A DNA stretch of 64,000 nucleotides from Cryobacterium sp. Y82 (lineage in GTDB: Bacteria > Actinomycetota > Actinomycetes > Actinomycetales > Microbacteriaceae). Both the position numbers and the translations under genes were made by a program. Of this stretch, positions 17,860-26,472 are shown one piece after another. How positions within the stretch are numbered: position 1 is the first letter of the stretch; each line of letters starts with the position of its first letter. The notes beneath the pieces are model-generated. The model was not told the origin of the DNA. It saw only the letters and a program-made list of their open reading frames with translations, and made no database searches. The stretch spans positions 70,913 through 134,912 of the forward strand of contig NZ_PJJJ01000028.1 of assembly GCF_002929495.1 (NCBI RefSeq). Direction: 5' to 3'.

Positions 17860-18237
17860 TCAGGCGTCGGAACGGCGGTTCAAGGCGTCGGTGACCAGGG
17901 TGAGCGCCTCGACCGGGCTCACGCCAAGCTGCTCGATGCGCGTCGCGAACGCGTCGGCCGCAGCCTGCGCGTGTCGCTCGGCCGAATCGCCGTTGGGAGC
18001 GACAAAGGATCCGAATCGGCCCCGCGTTTCAATCACATTGTCCCGCTCCAGCTCGCGATAAGCGCGCGCGACCGTGTTCGTGGCCAGGCCGAGCTGGGCG
18101 GCCAGAGCCCGCACGGTCGGCAAGCGGGCGTCGTGCGCCAGCTCGCCGGAGCGCACGGCCGCAATCACCTGGCTGCGCAACTGCTCGAACGGCGGCGTAC
18201 TCGACTGGGAATCGATGGCAATAAAGGAAGCGGGCAC
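17860..18237 (-). CDS. GntR-family regulator, YtrA subgroup
   Basis: A 125-residue protein with only the N-terminal winged helix-turn-helix (residues 12-75: PFEQLRSQVIAAVRSGEL, PTVRALAAQLGLATNTVARA, ERDNVIETRGRFGSFV) and a short helical tail for dimerisation. This is the size and layout of the YtrA group, which usually controls a neighbouring ABC or membrane transporter. No such transporter is present, only small ORFs on each side. GTG 18237 follows GGAGGG by about 5 nt. Confidence 0.87.
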   Translation of the reverse strand: MPASFIAIDSQSSTPPFEQLRSQVIAAVRSGELAHDARLPTVRALAAQLGLATNTVARAYRELERDNVIETRGRFGSFVAPNGDSAERHAQAAADAFATRIEQLGVSPVEALTLVTDALNRRSDA

Positions 18238-18278
18238 GGGACCCTCCGTTCGAACGCTATGGGTAATCTTGCCCCGCT

Positions 18279-18404
18279 ATGACGGATGCTGCAACTACGT
18301 TCCTGCGTACACTACGGCAAAACATACCGACGGAGCGCTCGAACTGGCTTTACACACTTCTGCCGATTGCCATCTCGGTATTTGTGGGTCGATTTTCGGC
18401 ATAA
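18279..18404 (+). CDS. Small 41-residue membrane protein or truncated gene, divergent from gntR
   Basis: ATG 18279 opens 42 codons with a polar head (MTDAATTFLRTLRQNIPTER) and one membrane segment (LYTLLPIAISVFVG), ending at TAA 18404. TAATCT lies 9 nt before the ATG. It stands where the target transporter of a YtrA-type GntR regulator is usually found, so it may be a true small membrane protein or the surviving N-terminus of a lost permease. Nothing recognisable follows. Confidence 0.4.
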   Translation: MTDAATTFLRTLRQNIPTERSNWLYTLLPIAISVFVGRFSA

Positions 18405-18428
18405 TTTTGGAGTAAGCACAGATCGATG

Positions 18429-18465
18429 ACCCGCTCATCGACCTGATCGTCGTCGACGAGCGGGT
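18429..18465. terminator. Hairpin downstream of phnF
   Basis: ACCCGCTC-A-TCGAC pairs with GTCGA-C-GAGCGGGT (8+5 bp, one mismatch, 9-nt loop). It lies 30 nt past the phnF stop. There is no T-run on either strand. Confidence 0.5.
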
Positions 18466-18494
18466 GAAGGAAACCTATCCGTCGCCCGTATCCG

Positions 18495-19244
18495 TCAGTC
18501 GGCGCGCGGGTGCTCAATATCCAGCCGTACGCGCTGCGCCGCGAAGCGCGTCACGACGTGCTGTAGCGGGGTGCCACCGGGCAGGGTGTCGAGCGCTTCG
18601 GTGACGAGCACGATCGCGCCGGGCCCAAGCGCGAGGAGCTCGGACTCCGTCGCCGTGGCGTGTCGCGCGCCAACGACGGTCGACGCGCGCACGTAGTCGT
18701 CGATACCGCTCGCGTGCAAGGCTGCCGTTACTGATCCGGTACGCCGCAGTGTGGTCGCGATGTCGGGCAGACGTTCGAGGTCGAACCAGTGTGTGCTCAC
18801 GGAGATCTGCTGCCCACCCGTGGAGCGCGTCGTCTCGATTCGGATTGCCCGGCTGCCGTCAAGCCTGAGCCGCCGGGCGATCTCTGACGGTGCGTCCTCG
18901 ATGGCGCTGTGCAGCACACGGTTGGTCGACGAGGGTCCCTGGTCGCCGAGGCTGGTTGTCATTCGAGTGCGCAGACCGATCCGGTGCAGACGCACAGCCT
19001 GGCCGGTCACGAAGGTGCCGCTGCCGCGCCGAGATTCGACCAGCCCCTCCTCTGCCAGTGCGGCGATGGCCTGACGCGCCGTGTGCCGGTTGACACCAAA
19101 ACGCTCGGCGAGCACATTCTCAGTGGGCAGGCGGTCGCCCGTGTGCAGTCGGCCGCCGTCAATGTCCAGGCGCAGTTCCTCGGAAATCAGGCGCCAGGCC
19201 GAATATCCGCTGCTCGATCGGGCGACTGGTGCGCGATCCGTCAC
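18495..19244 (-). CDS. phnF: PhnF, GntR/HutC-family repressor of the C-P lyase operon
   Basis: A 249-residue GntR regulator of the HutC subgroup. The N-terminal winged helix is at residues 15-80 (LPTENVLAERFGVNRHTARQ, ESRRGSGTFV). The C-terminal UTRA ligand domain follows. I chose GTG 19244, with AAGGA 6 nt upstream, over the longer frame from 19364, whose first 40 codons cross the operator region. It is divergent from phnG with about 150 nt between them. It likely represses the phn genes and itself, with release by a phosphonate or phosphate-starvation signal, as in other phnF-phn loci. Confidence 0.9.
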   Translation of the reverse strand: MTDRAPVARSSSGYSAWRLISEELRLDIDGGRLHTGDRLPTENVLAERFGVNRHTARQAIAALAEEGLVESRRGSGTFVTGQAVRLHRIGLRTRMTTSLGDQGPSSTNRVLHSAIEDAPSEIARRLRLDGSRAIRIETTRSTGGQQISVSTHWFDLERLPDIATTLRRTGSVTAALHASGIDDYVRASTVVGARHATATESELLALGPGAIVLVTEALDTLPGGTPLQHVVTRFAAQRVRLDIEHPRAD

Positions 19245-19343
19245 GGAGTGTCCTTGTCGTTGGTTCACCAGACGTTCATCTGGTGGTGGCCTCCGCGTCG
19301 ACCGGGAGGCTCCTGTCTTCAACCTTAGGGGCCTAATCTTTGG

Positions 19344-19365
19344 GTTGTCTAGATAAATAGACAAC
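19344..19365. promoter_or_regulatory. Probable PhnF operator
   Basis: GTTGTCTA and TAGACAAC form a perfect 8-bp inverted repeat with a 6-nt AT-rich spacer (GATAAA). It lies between phnF and phnG, 32 nt before the phnG start. The symmetric half-site fits a HutC-type GntR dimer. Confidence 0.7.
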
Positions 19366-19397
19366 TTGAGAGCTTGTTAGGCGTGAAGGGATCGAAC

Positions 19398-19883
19398 GTG
19401 AGCGCACAGGAGAGAACAGCGGATGAGCGTGCCGTTGATGAGCGGCGTCGCGCCGCGCGAGTGCTCGCAGGAGCCTCGCACGCCGACTTGGCCGCATTGT
19501 GGGCGGCTTGGGGGGAGCGGCCCGAGGTCGCATACTTGCGGGGTCCGGAAGCGGGCTTGGTTATGGTGCAGGGCCGGATCGGCGGCACCGGCGACCGCTT
19601 CAACCTGGGAGAGGCGACCGTTACCCGGGCAACCGTGATGCTCCATGGCGCCGGCACCGACGAGGTGAGTGGCACGTCGTACGTGCTGGGCAGCCACCCC
19701 GAACACGCCGGTCTCGCCGCCGTTTTCGACGCGCTGCTGAGCGCACCGATGCAGCGGGAACGCGTACTCGCCGACGTCATCGAGCCGCTCGAACGTGAAC
19801 AGATCAAACGCGACACGGCTGCCAATGCCGACGCACGCAGCACGGTCGTCGACTTCTTCACCGTCGCAAGGGAGCATGAATGA
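19398..19883 (+). CDS. phnG: PhnG, C-P lyase core subunit
   Basis: A 161-residue PhnG. With PhnH, PhnI and PhnJ it forms the carbon-phosphorus lyase core that loads a phosphonate onto ATP ribose and cleaves the C-P bond. Family features seen are the helical N-terminus RRRAARVLAGASHADL and GRIGGTGDRFNLGEATVTRA. In-frame TTG 19374 and GTG 19383 exist, but GTG 19398 has AAGGG 7 nt upstream. It overlaps phnH by ATGA and is the first gene of the operon. Confidence 0.93.
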   Translation: MSAQERTADERAVDERRRAARVLAGASHADLAALWAAWGERPEVAYLRGPEAGLVMVQGRIGGTGDRFNLGEATVTRATVMLHGAGTDEVSGTSYVLGSHPEHAGLAAVFDALLSAPMQRERVLADVIEPLEREQIKRDTAANADARSTVVDFFTVAREHE

Positions 19884-20509
19884 GTATCGTAATCCCCCAG
19901 AACCTCACGCCCGGATTCGCGAACCCCGTGCGCGATGCGCAGCAGGTGTTCCGCGCCGTGCTCGAGGCGCTCGCACGCCCGACCACACCGCAGCACGTTA
20001 ACGTTGACATGCTGCCCCCCGCGCCGCTGGGGGTGACCGTCGGGGCAGTCATTCTGGCGCTGTGCGACGAGCAGACTCCCATCTGGCTCGACCCCGCGCT
20101 GCGCGGCGCCCCCGAGGTCTCTGCCTGGATCGCCTTTCACACCGGCGCGCGCATCGTCGAACAAGTGGATGACGCGGCGTTCGCGATTGCGTCATCGCCG
20201 TCCACGGCACCGCGCCTGGCCGACCTCGCACGGGGCACAGACGAAGAACCGCACCGGTCAGCGACACTCGTGATCGATGCGTGCTGCGCACCCGGCATTG
20301 GCTCCCTGAAAGCGACCGGTCCCGGCATCCCCGGCGTCGCTCACTGGGACGGCGCCGGCCTGCCGAACGAATTCCTCACTCAGTGGCAAGAAAACCACTC
20401 GATCTTCCCGCGCGGCATTGACCTCATCCTCACGGCCGAGACCGCGGTACTGGGCCTCCCGAGAACAACCGCGCTGAACGCCCACACTGACGAGAAGAGG
20501 AACACCTAA
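19880..20509 (+). CDS. phnH: PhnH, C-P lyase core subunit
   Basis: A 209-residue PhnH, near the family's usual length. The N-terminus GFANPVRDAQQVFRAVLEA is characteristic, and WEQNH-like WQENHSIFPRGIDLIL near residue 170 is the conserved C-terminal segment. PhnH is a pyridoxal-transferase-like fold without the cofactor and is structural in the G2H2I2J2 complex. Start ATG overlaps the phnG stop (ATGA); GGGAG is 5 nt upstream. The stop overlaps phnI by one base (TAATG). Confidence 0.93.
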   Translation: MSIVIPQNLTPGFANPVRDAQQVFRAVLEALARPTTPQHVNVDMLPPAPLGVTVGAVILALCDEQTPIWLDPALRGAPEVSAWIAFHTGARIVEQVDDAAFAIASSPSTAPRLADLARGTDEEPHRSATLVIDACCAPGIGSLKATGPGIPGVAHWDGAGLPNEFLTQWQENHSIFPRGIDLILTAETAVLGLPRTTALNAHTDEKRNT

Positions 20510-21639
20510 TGTACGTTGCCGTCAAGGGAGGCGAGAAAGCGATCGCCAACGCGCACGCGCTGCTCGCCAAGCGCGGACAGGGCAGCACCGATGCCCCGCG
20601 CATCGACTACCCGCAAATTCGCAATCAGATGGGCGTGCTCGTCTCGCGGGTGATGGCCGAGGGTTCGCTGTACGACCCGGAGCTCGCCGCCAAGGCCCTG
20701 CTGCAGGCGCAGGGCGACGTGCTTGAAGCGGTCACACTCCTGCGTTCCTATCGCACAACGCTGCCTCGGTTTGGTGTCACCATCGCGGTCGACACCGTCG
20801 GCCTGCCCTCAGAGCGGCGCGTGTCTGCGACGTTCAAGGACATTCCCGGCGGTCAGCAGCTGGGCGCAACGTTCGATTACACGCACCGCCTGCTCGCTGA
20901 CGAACTGCACACCCCGGAGGTAGCAACCCCGGACGTGCCGATCGACGAGCCGATGCCCAGGGTGACCGATCTGCTCGGCGCCGACGCGCTCGTCGAGCGC
21001 GATCGGCCAGACGCGGGATGGACTGACCCGGATCCGGGCGACCTGACCCGCGAGCCGACCGTCTTCCCGATGAGCCGGGCCGAGCGCCTGCAGGCCCTGA
21101 CCCGCGGCGACGAGGGCTTTCTGTTGTCGCTGGGCTACTCCACGCAGCGAGGCTTCGGCAATAACCACCCGTTCGCGGGCGAGGTGCGCGTCGGCGAGGT
21201 CGAGGTCGAGTTCTACGCTCCCGAGATCGGGCACGCCGTGCCGATCGGGCGCATCGAGCTGACCGAGTGCCAGATGGTCAACCAGTTCGTCGGCAGCGCA
21301 GATCAGGCGCCGCAGTTCACACGCGGCTACGGGCTCGTCTTTGGCCGAGCCGAGCGCAAGGCCATGTCGATGTCGCTCGTGGACCGCACGTTGCGGCACC
21401 AGGAATTTGGCGAGCGCATCGTGTCGCCAGCGCAGGATGAGGAATTCGTGATCGCCCACGCCGACAACGTTGAGGCCGCCGGCTTCGTCGAGCACCTGAA
21501 GCTGCCGCACTATGTCGACTTTCAGGCGGAACTCGGGCTGATCCGCAGCCTGCGCCGTGAGTTCCAGGAGCGCCACCCCGCCGAGGCGTCCGAGGCGCCT
21601 GCGGCCGACAACAGCACCCTGATGGAGGCGAACGCATGA
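20509..21639 (+). CDS. phnI: PhnI, C-P lyase core subunit (nucleosidase)
   Basis: A 376-residue PhnI beginning MYVAVKGGEKAIANAHALL, the invariant family start. With G and H it displaces adenine from ATP by the phosphonate to give ribose-1-phosphonate 5-triphosphate. The segment GYSTQRGFGNNHPFAGEVR and the C-terminal HVDNVEAAGF-like HADNVEAAGFVEHLKLPHYV are strongly conserved. It overlaps phnJ by ATGA. GAAGAGG in the end of phnH is its ribosome site. Confidence 0.95.
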   Translation: MYVAVKGGEKAIANAHALLAKRGQGSTDAPRIDYPQIRNQMGVLVSRVMAEGSLYDPELAAKALLQAQGDVLEAVTLLRSYRTTLPRFGVTIAVDTVGLPSERRVSATFKDIPGGQQLGATFDYTHRLLADELHTPEVATPDVPIDEPMPRVTDLLGADALVERDRPDAGWTDPDPGDLTREPTVFPMSRAERLQALTRGDEGFLLSLGYSTQRGFGNNHPFAGEVRVGEVEVEFYAPEIGHAVPIGRIELTECQMVNQFVGSADQAPQFTRGYGLVFGRAERKAMSMSLVDRTLRHQEFGERIVSPAQDEEFVIAHADNVEAAGFVEHLKLPHYVDFQAELGLIRSLRREFQERHPAEASEAPAADNSTLMEANA

Positions 21640-22508
21640 GCGGCCCGCGGATCGTGTATAACGAGGGCTACCTCGACGAGCAGACCAAGCGGGTCGTGCG
21701 CCGCGCGCTTCTCAAGGGCGTCGCCATCCCCGGGTTCCAGGTGCCGTTCGCCTCGCGTGAGGTGCCAATGCCCCGGGGCTGGGGCACCGGAGGAGTGCAG
21801 CTCACCGCATCGGTGATCGGTCCGGCGGACACGCTGAAAGTGATCGACCAGGGCGCCGATGACACGACCAACGCGGTGTCCATCCGGGCTTTCTTCGAGA
21901 AGGTAGCAGGAGCCGACAGCACGACGCGCACGGATCATGCCACGATCATCCAGACCCGGCACCGAATTCCCGAGACTCCGCTCACCGAGAACCAGATTGT
22001 GGTGTACCAGGTGCCCATCCCAGAGCCGCTGCGCTTTCTGGAACCACGCGAGACCGAGACCCGGCGCCTGCACGCGCTTGAAGAATACGGCCTGATGTAC
22101 GTCAAACTCTACGAGGACATCGCGAAATATGGGCACATCGCTAAGACATACGACTACCCGGTGCTCGTGAACGGTCGATACGTCATGGCACCGTCACCCA
22201 TCCCGAGCTTCGACAACCCAAAGATGCACCAGAGCCCCGCACTTCAGTTGTTCGGTGCGGGGCGGGAGAAGCGCATCTATGCGATCCCGCCCTACACCGA
22301 CGTGGAGAGCCTCGGATTCGAAGATTTCCCGTTCGAACCCCAGAGCTTCGACCAATCCTGTGAGATTTGCGAGTCCACAGAGGTGTACCTCGACGAGGTG
22401 CTCATCGATGATCAGGGCGGAGTCATGTTCGTGTGCTCCGACACCGACCACTGCGAGCGCACTCTGACGACACGCGACCACGACCACATCACCGAGGTGA
22501 ACGCATGA
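21636..22508 (+). CDS. phnJ: PhnJ, radical SAM C-P lyase
   Basis: A 290-residue PhnJ, the catalytic iron-sulfur radical-SAM subunit that breaks the C-P bond to give ribose-1,2-cyclic phosphate 5-phosphate and the hydrocarbon. The four conserved Cys near the C-terminus are present: SCEIC (two), FVC and HCERT, that is three cluster ligands plus the thiyl-radical Cys. The start NEGYLDEQTKRVVRRALLK is typical of the family. It is overlapped on both sides by ATGA junctions with phnI and phnK. Confidence 0.95.
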   Translation: MSGPRIVYNEGYLDEQTKRVVRRALLKGVAIPGFQVPFASREVPMPRGWGTGGVQLTASVIGPADTLKVIDQGADDTTNAVSIRAFFEKVAGADSTTRTDHATIIQTRHRIPETPLTENQIVVYQVPIPEPLRFLEPRETETRRLHALEEYGLMYVKLYEDIAKYGHIAKTYDYPVLVNGRYVMAPSPIPSFDNPKMHQSPALQLFGAGREKRIYAIPPYTDVESLGFEDFPFEPQSFDQSCEICESTEVYLDEVLIDDQGGVMFVCSDTDHCERTLTTRDHDHITEVNA

Positions 22509-23317
22509 ATAACGAAACACCCCTACTGAGCGTGACCGGTGCCAGTCATCGCTATGGCGAGCGGTACGGATGCCGCGGCGTGAGCTTCGATCTGTGGCCC
22601 GGCGAGGTTCTGGCCGTCGTGGGCGAGTCCGGCTCGGGCAAGTCCACCCTGCTCGGCATGCTGGCCCAGCGACTCGCGCTCGATGAGGGTTCTATCCGGT
22701 ACCGCACTGCTCGGCAGACCAGTGCGAGCGGGGAGGGCGGCGCGTCGGAAGACCTGCTCGACCTGTCGACCCTGAGTGAACGCGAAGTGCGCCGGCTCTG
22801 GCGCACCGACTGGGGCTTCGTTCACCAGAACGCCGCCGATGGACTGCGCATGCACGTTAGCGCGGGCGGCAACGTCGGCGAGCCGCTGATGGCAAATGGA
22901 TGGCGCCACTTCGGCCAGATCCGGGCCGAAGCCGAGGAGTGGCTGCGCCGGGTGGAGATCCCAACCGATCGTACGGACGACGCGCCCACGCTGTTCTCGG
23001 GCGGCATGCGCCAGCGCGTGCAGGTTGCACGCAACCTCGTGTTCGGCCCGCGCCTCGTCTTCATGGATGAACCGACCAGCGGCCTGGACGTGTCCGTGCA
23101 GGCGCGCCTGCTCGACCTGATCCGCTCGCTCGTATCTGAGCTCGGCCTCGCTGTCGTGATCGTCACGCATGACCTCGCCGTCGCGCGCCTCATTTCACAC
23201 CGCACGCTGGTGATGAAGGACGGCGCCGTCATCGAGTCAGGCCTCACGGACCGGGTGCTCGATGACCCGCAGGCCGCGTACACCCAACTTCTCGTCTCTT
23301 CGATCCTCCAGGGCTGA
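22505..23317 (+). CDS. phnK: PhnK, C-P lyase ABC-type ATPase
   Basis: A 270-residue ABC-type nucleotide-binding protein. Walker A is GESGSGKSTL, the signature LFSGGMRQRVQ, and Walker B LVFMDEPTSGLD. PhnK docks on the core complex through PhnJ and is not a transporter ATPase. I start at ATG 22505, which overlaps the phnJ stop; the frame is open further up inside phnJ, but without need. There are 5 nt between its stop and phnL. Confidence 0.93.
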   Translation: MNNETPLLSVTGASHRYGERYGCRGVSFDLWPGEVLAVVGESGSGKSTLLGMLAQRLALDEGSIRYRTARQTSASGEGGASEDLLDLSTLSEREVRRLWRTDWGFVHQNAADGLRMHVSAGGNVGEPLMANGWRHFGQIRAEAEEWLRRVEIPTDRTDDAPTLFSGGMRQRVQVARNLVFGPRLVFMDEPTSGLDVSVQARLLDLIRSLVSELGLAVVIVTHDLAVARLISHRTLVMKDGAVIESGLTDRVLDDPQAAYTQLLVSSILQG

Positions 23318-23322
23318 TCTTC

Positions 23323-24066
23323 ATGACATACGACGCAACCAACCGAATGCCTCAGGACGCAGTCCTGTCCGTCCAAGACGTCGACAAGACATTCACCCTG
23401 CACCTGCAGGATTCGCACCAGCTGCCCGTGCTGCGCGGAATGACCTTCGACGTGCCGCGAGGGGCGTGCGTGGTGCTCGGCGGCGAGTCCGGAGCTGGCA
23501 AGAGCACCGTCATTAAGATGGTCTTTGGCAGCTACGGCGCCGATTCTGGCCGCATCCTACTCCGCCATCAGGACTCGGTTATGGATCTGGTCACGGCGCA
23601 GCCGCGCCAGGTGCTCGCCGCCCGGCGGGAGACCGTGGGTTACGTGAGTCAATTCCTGCGCGCCGTGCCCCGCGTGCCCGCCCTCGACGTCGTCGCCGAA
23701 CCGCTCGTTGAGCGCGGGGTCAACCGAGCGGCGGCACGCGAGCGAGCCGGCGAACTGTTGGCCCGCCTGAGCATCCCGGAGCGGCTGTGGAAGCTGCCAC
23801 CGGCCACCTTCTCGGGCGGCGAGCAGCAGCGTGTCAACATCGCGCGCGGCTTCATCATCGAGCGGCCGCTCCTTCTGCTCGACGAACCCACCGCGTCGCT
23901 CGACGGACGAAATCGCGGTGTCGTGATCGACCTGATCCGCGAGAGCCTCGGGCACGGAACGGGAATGTTGGCGATCTTCCACGACGCCGACGTGCGGGAT
24001 GCCGTCGCCGACCTGACCGTTGATGTGCAGTCATTCACACCGGTGCGTGAAGAGGTGCTCGCGTGA
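23323..24066 (+). CDS. phnL: PhnL, C-P lyase ABC-type ATPase
   Basis: A 247-residue second ABC-type protein of the C-P lyase set. Walker A is GGESGAGKSTV, the signature TFSGGEQQRVN, and Walker B LLLLDEPTASLD. Its FLRAVPRVPALDVVAEPL segment is typical of PhnL. It assembles on PhnK to form a dimer that drives the core. The stop overlaps the next gene by GTGA, so the downstream gene is likely translated with it. Confidence 0.93.
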   Translation: MTYDATNRMPQDAVLSVQDVDKTFTLHLQDSHQLPVLRGMTFDVPRGACVVLGGESGAGKSTVIKMVFGSYGADSGRILLRHQDSVMDLVTAQPRQVLAARRETVGYVSQFLRAVPRVPALDVVAEPLVERGVNRAAARERAGELLARLSIPERLWKLPPATFSGGEQQRVNIARGFIIERPLLLLDEPTASLDGRNRGVVIDLIRESLGHGTGMLAIFHDADVRDAVADLTVDVQSFTPVREEVLA

Positions 24067-24740
24067 GGCGATACGCCATCTACGCCGTACCCGGGGTCGG
24101 TGAGAACAATGCGTCAGCAGCACTGCGACTCAAAGCCGAAGTCGACACCTGGTACGCCCGCGACGACATGCGGGGCCTCACCATCAACGCGCGTCGCTAC
24201 GGCTTTCACGCCACGCTGGCTGCGCCGTTCCACCTCGCCGAGGGACACACCGAGGCCGAGCTGCTGGCGGCGGTCGCGGCTTTCGCGGCAGGGCGAACCC
24301 CGGTCGTGATCCCCGGCCCGCGCCCGGCGGCGATGGGCAGTTTTCGCGTGCTGCTTCCCAACGGTGATCAAGACGGCCTGAATGACCTCGCCGCATCCGT
24401 CGTGCGGCACTTCGACGGCTTCCGCGCGCCGTTGAACGAAGCGGATGTTCTCCGTCGCCGTGTCCCGCGTCTCACGCCGCGCCAGCGCGAGCTATTCGAC
24501 CGCTGGGGATACCCGTACGTTTTCGACGAGTTCCACTTTCACCTCACCCTGACCGATTCGCTGCCAGCAAAGCGCACCGCAGAGGTCGACGCCGCGTTGG
24601 CGCAGCACTTCGCGGACGTAGCCGGCGTCAACGTGCCACTCACTGGCATCACGGTCAGCGTCGAGCCGCAGCCCGGCGCTGACTTCGAGATTCTCTCCGT
24701 TTATTCCTTTGCCCACCAATTCGCTCTGGAGACCGCCTGA
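24063..24740 (+). CDS. DUF1045 protein, 2H-phosphoesterase-like phosphonate operon gene
   Basis: A 225-residue protein of the DUF1045 phosphonate-operon family. It contains two His-x-Thr motifs, HAT at 49-51 (YGFHATLAAPF) and HLT at 160-162 (FHFHLTLTD). These are the two catalytic tetrad motifs of 2H phosphoesterases (LigT/cyclic phosphodiesterase fold). It lies between phnL and phnM with overlapping stops and starts on both sides. No phnP is present in the window. Hydrolysis of the five-membered cyclic phosphate left by PhnJ is therefore a plausible role, but this is inference. Confidence 0.88.
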   Translation: MRRYAIYAVPGVGENNASAALRLKAEVDTWYARDDMRGLTINARRYGFHATLAAPFHLAEGHTEAELLAAVAAFAAGRTPVVIPGPRPAAMGSFRVLLPNGDQDGLNDLAASVVRHFDGFRAPLNEADVLRRRVPRLTPRQRELFDRWGYPYVFDEFHFHLTLTDSLPAKRTAEVDAALAQHFADVAGVNVPLTGITVSVEPQPGADFEILSVYSFAHQFALETA

Positions 24741-25918
24741 TGTCCCTCGTTCTCAATAACGCCCATATCGTGCTCACCGATCGGGTTGTGCACGGATCCG
24801 TGCGCATCGCGAAGGGCGTCATCGCCGAGGTCTGCGACGACCCACACCTGGTTGTCAACGGCGTGCCCGGTCTGGACATGGGATCGGACTACCTGCTGCC
24901 CGGCCTCGTTGAACTGCACACCGACCAGGTCGAGTCGCACTACCAGCCACGCCCCAAGCGGTTTTGGGACCCGATTCCGGCCGTCATCGCGCACGACGCG
25001 CAGATGGCAGCTTCGGGAATGACGACCGTGCTGGACGCAATGCGCATCGGCAGTGGCCCGGGTGAGAATCGCATCAGCGGTGACGCGCGCACACTGGTGA
25101 AGGCCGTGATCCACGCCGCCGAGTCCGGCCTGCTGCGCGCCGACCACTATGTGCATCTACGCTGCGAGGTCGCGACGCCGGACGTCGTTGACGTCTTCGA
25201 TGAGGTGGGCGGGCACAACCGGGTGAGGATGGTGTCGCTCATGGACCACACACCCGGGCAGCGCCAGTACGCCGACGTCGAGGCGTTCCGCACCTATATG
25301 GTGGGTAAGCACAACATGACCAACGTGCAGTTCGACCAGCACGTCGCCGAACTACACGTGCTCTCGGCGCAGTACTCCGATGACAATCGCCGCCTGATGG
25401 CGGAGAGGGCCAACGAGCGCGGCATCACGATGGCGGCGCACGACGACGCGACACAGGCGCACGTCGACGAGTCAACGAATGCTGGCGTGCGGATCTCCGA
25501 GTTCCCGACGACAATCGTGGCGGCCCGAGCGGCTCGCGCTGCCGGCCAGCTCGTCGTTATGGGTGCCCCAAACATTGTGCGCGGCGGCTCGCACTCGGGC
25601 AACGTCTCGGCCACCGAGTTGCTGCGCCTCGGACTGCTCGACATCTTGTCGAGCGATTACGTGCCCGGCAGCCCCCTCCAGGCGATCTTCCTCCTCTTCA
25701 GTCGCGGCGATATCACGCTGCCGCAGGGTGCCGCGCTCGTGAGCGCCAACCCTGCCCATGCCGCCGGTCTCGACGATCGCGGAGTGATCGCACCGGGCAA
25801 GCGAGCTGATGTCATTCGCGTGCAAGCCTATGAGGGGGCCCCGACCGACCAGCACCCGCTCGGCTCACCCGTACCGATTGTGCGCGCCGTCTGGCGCGAG
25901 GGACGTCGGGTCGCATGA
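24740..25918 (+). CDS. phnM: PhnM, ribosyl-phosphonate triphosphate diphosphatase
   Basis: A 392-residue amidohydrolase-fold enzyme. PhnM removes pyrophosphate from alpha-D-ribose 1-methylphosphonate 5-triphosphate before PhnJ acts. Metal-binding and family motifs seen are LPGLVELHTDQVESHYQPRP, MDHTPGQRQY and AAHDDATQAHVDE, and GGSHSGNVSA. It overlaps DUF1045 by one base (TGATG) and phnN by ATGA. Length is normal for the family (about 380-400). Confidence 0.95.
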   Translation: MSLVLNNAHIVLTDRVVHGSVRIAKGVIAEVCDDPHLVVNGVPGLDMGSDYLLPGLVELHTDQVESHYQPRPKRFWDPIPAVIAHDAQMAASGMTTVLDAMRIGSGPGENRISGDARTLVKAVIHAAESGLLRADHYVHLRCEVATPDVVDVFDEVGGHNRVRMVSLMDHTPGQRQYADVEAFRTYMVGKHNMTNVQFDQHVAELHVLSAQYSDDNRRLMAERANERGITMAAHDDATQAHVDESTNAGVRISEFPTTIVAARAARAAGQLVVMGAPNIVRGGSHSGNVSATELLRLGLLDILSSDYVPGSPLQAIFLLFSRGDITLPQGAALVSANPAHAAGLDDRGVIAPGKRADVIRVQAYEGAPTDQHPLGSPVPIVRAVWREGRRVA

Positions 25919-26472
25919 GCGGCACCTTCGTCGCGGTCGTCGGGCCGAGCGGATCGGGCAAGGACTCGATCATGGATTACACGCGGGCGGCCCTGACCGG
26001 CCACAGCGGGATCGTCTTCCCCCAGCGCCAGATCACTCGGCCCGCCGGCGCAGGGGAGGACCACTACCCCGTGAGCGCGGACGAGTTCAACGCTGCCGAA
26101 TGTCGGGGCGACTTCGCGCTGACCTGGCACGCGCACGGCCTTGCTTACGGCATCCCGGCTCACGTGATCGACGTCGCCGAGTCGGGAGGAGTGGTCGTGG
26201 CCAACGTCTCGCGGGGGGTGCTCAAGCGGTTGCCCAGCTTGTTCGAGAACGTGCGGGTCGCGCGTGTCACTGTGCCGGAGGACATACGACTCGCGCGCAT
26301 TATCGCGCGAGGTCGGGAGGACGAGGCCGCCGCCGCTGCGCGCGTCGCGCGTATCGACCCCGCACCGGATCATCCCGTCGACCTCGAGATCGTCAACGAT
26401 GGCACGCTCGAGGCGGCAAGCGCGGCGCTCGTTCAGTTCCTGACGCGCGTCCGAGATGCCGCGCGGGTCTGA
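25915..26472 (+). CDS. phnN: PhnN, ribose 1,5-bisphosphokinase
   Basis: A 185-residue P-loop kinase resembling guanylate kinase. Walker A is GPSGSGKDS near the N-terminus, and RQITRPAGAGEDHYPVS and TWHAHGLAYGIP are typical of PhnN. It phosphorylates ribose 1,5-bisphosphate to PRPP, returning the carbon carrier to nucleotide synthesis. It is the last of the tightly overlapped enzyme genes; a gap of 204 nt follows before the transporter genes. Confidence 0.93.
   Translation: MSGTFVAVVGPSGSGKDSIMDYTRAALTGHSGIVFPQRQITRPAGAGEDHYPVSADEFNAAECRGDFALTWHAHGLAYGIPAHVIDVAESGGVVVANVSRGVLKRLPSLFENVRVARVTVPEDIRLARIIARGREDEAAAAARVARIDPAPDHPVDLEIVNDGTLEAASAALVQFLTRVRDAARV

Noticed and set aside
18248..18257. 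CGTTCGAACG as an SOS (LexA) box
   Set aside because: The actinobacterial box needs TCGAAC-N4-GTTCGA; this palindrome lacks the spacer and precedes a GntR gene with no repair link.
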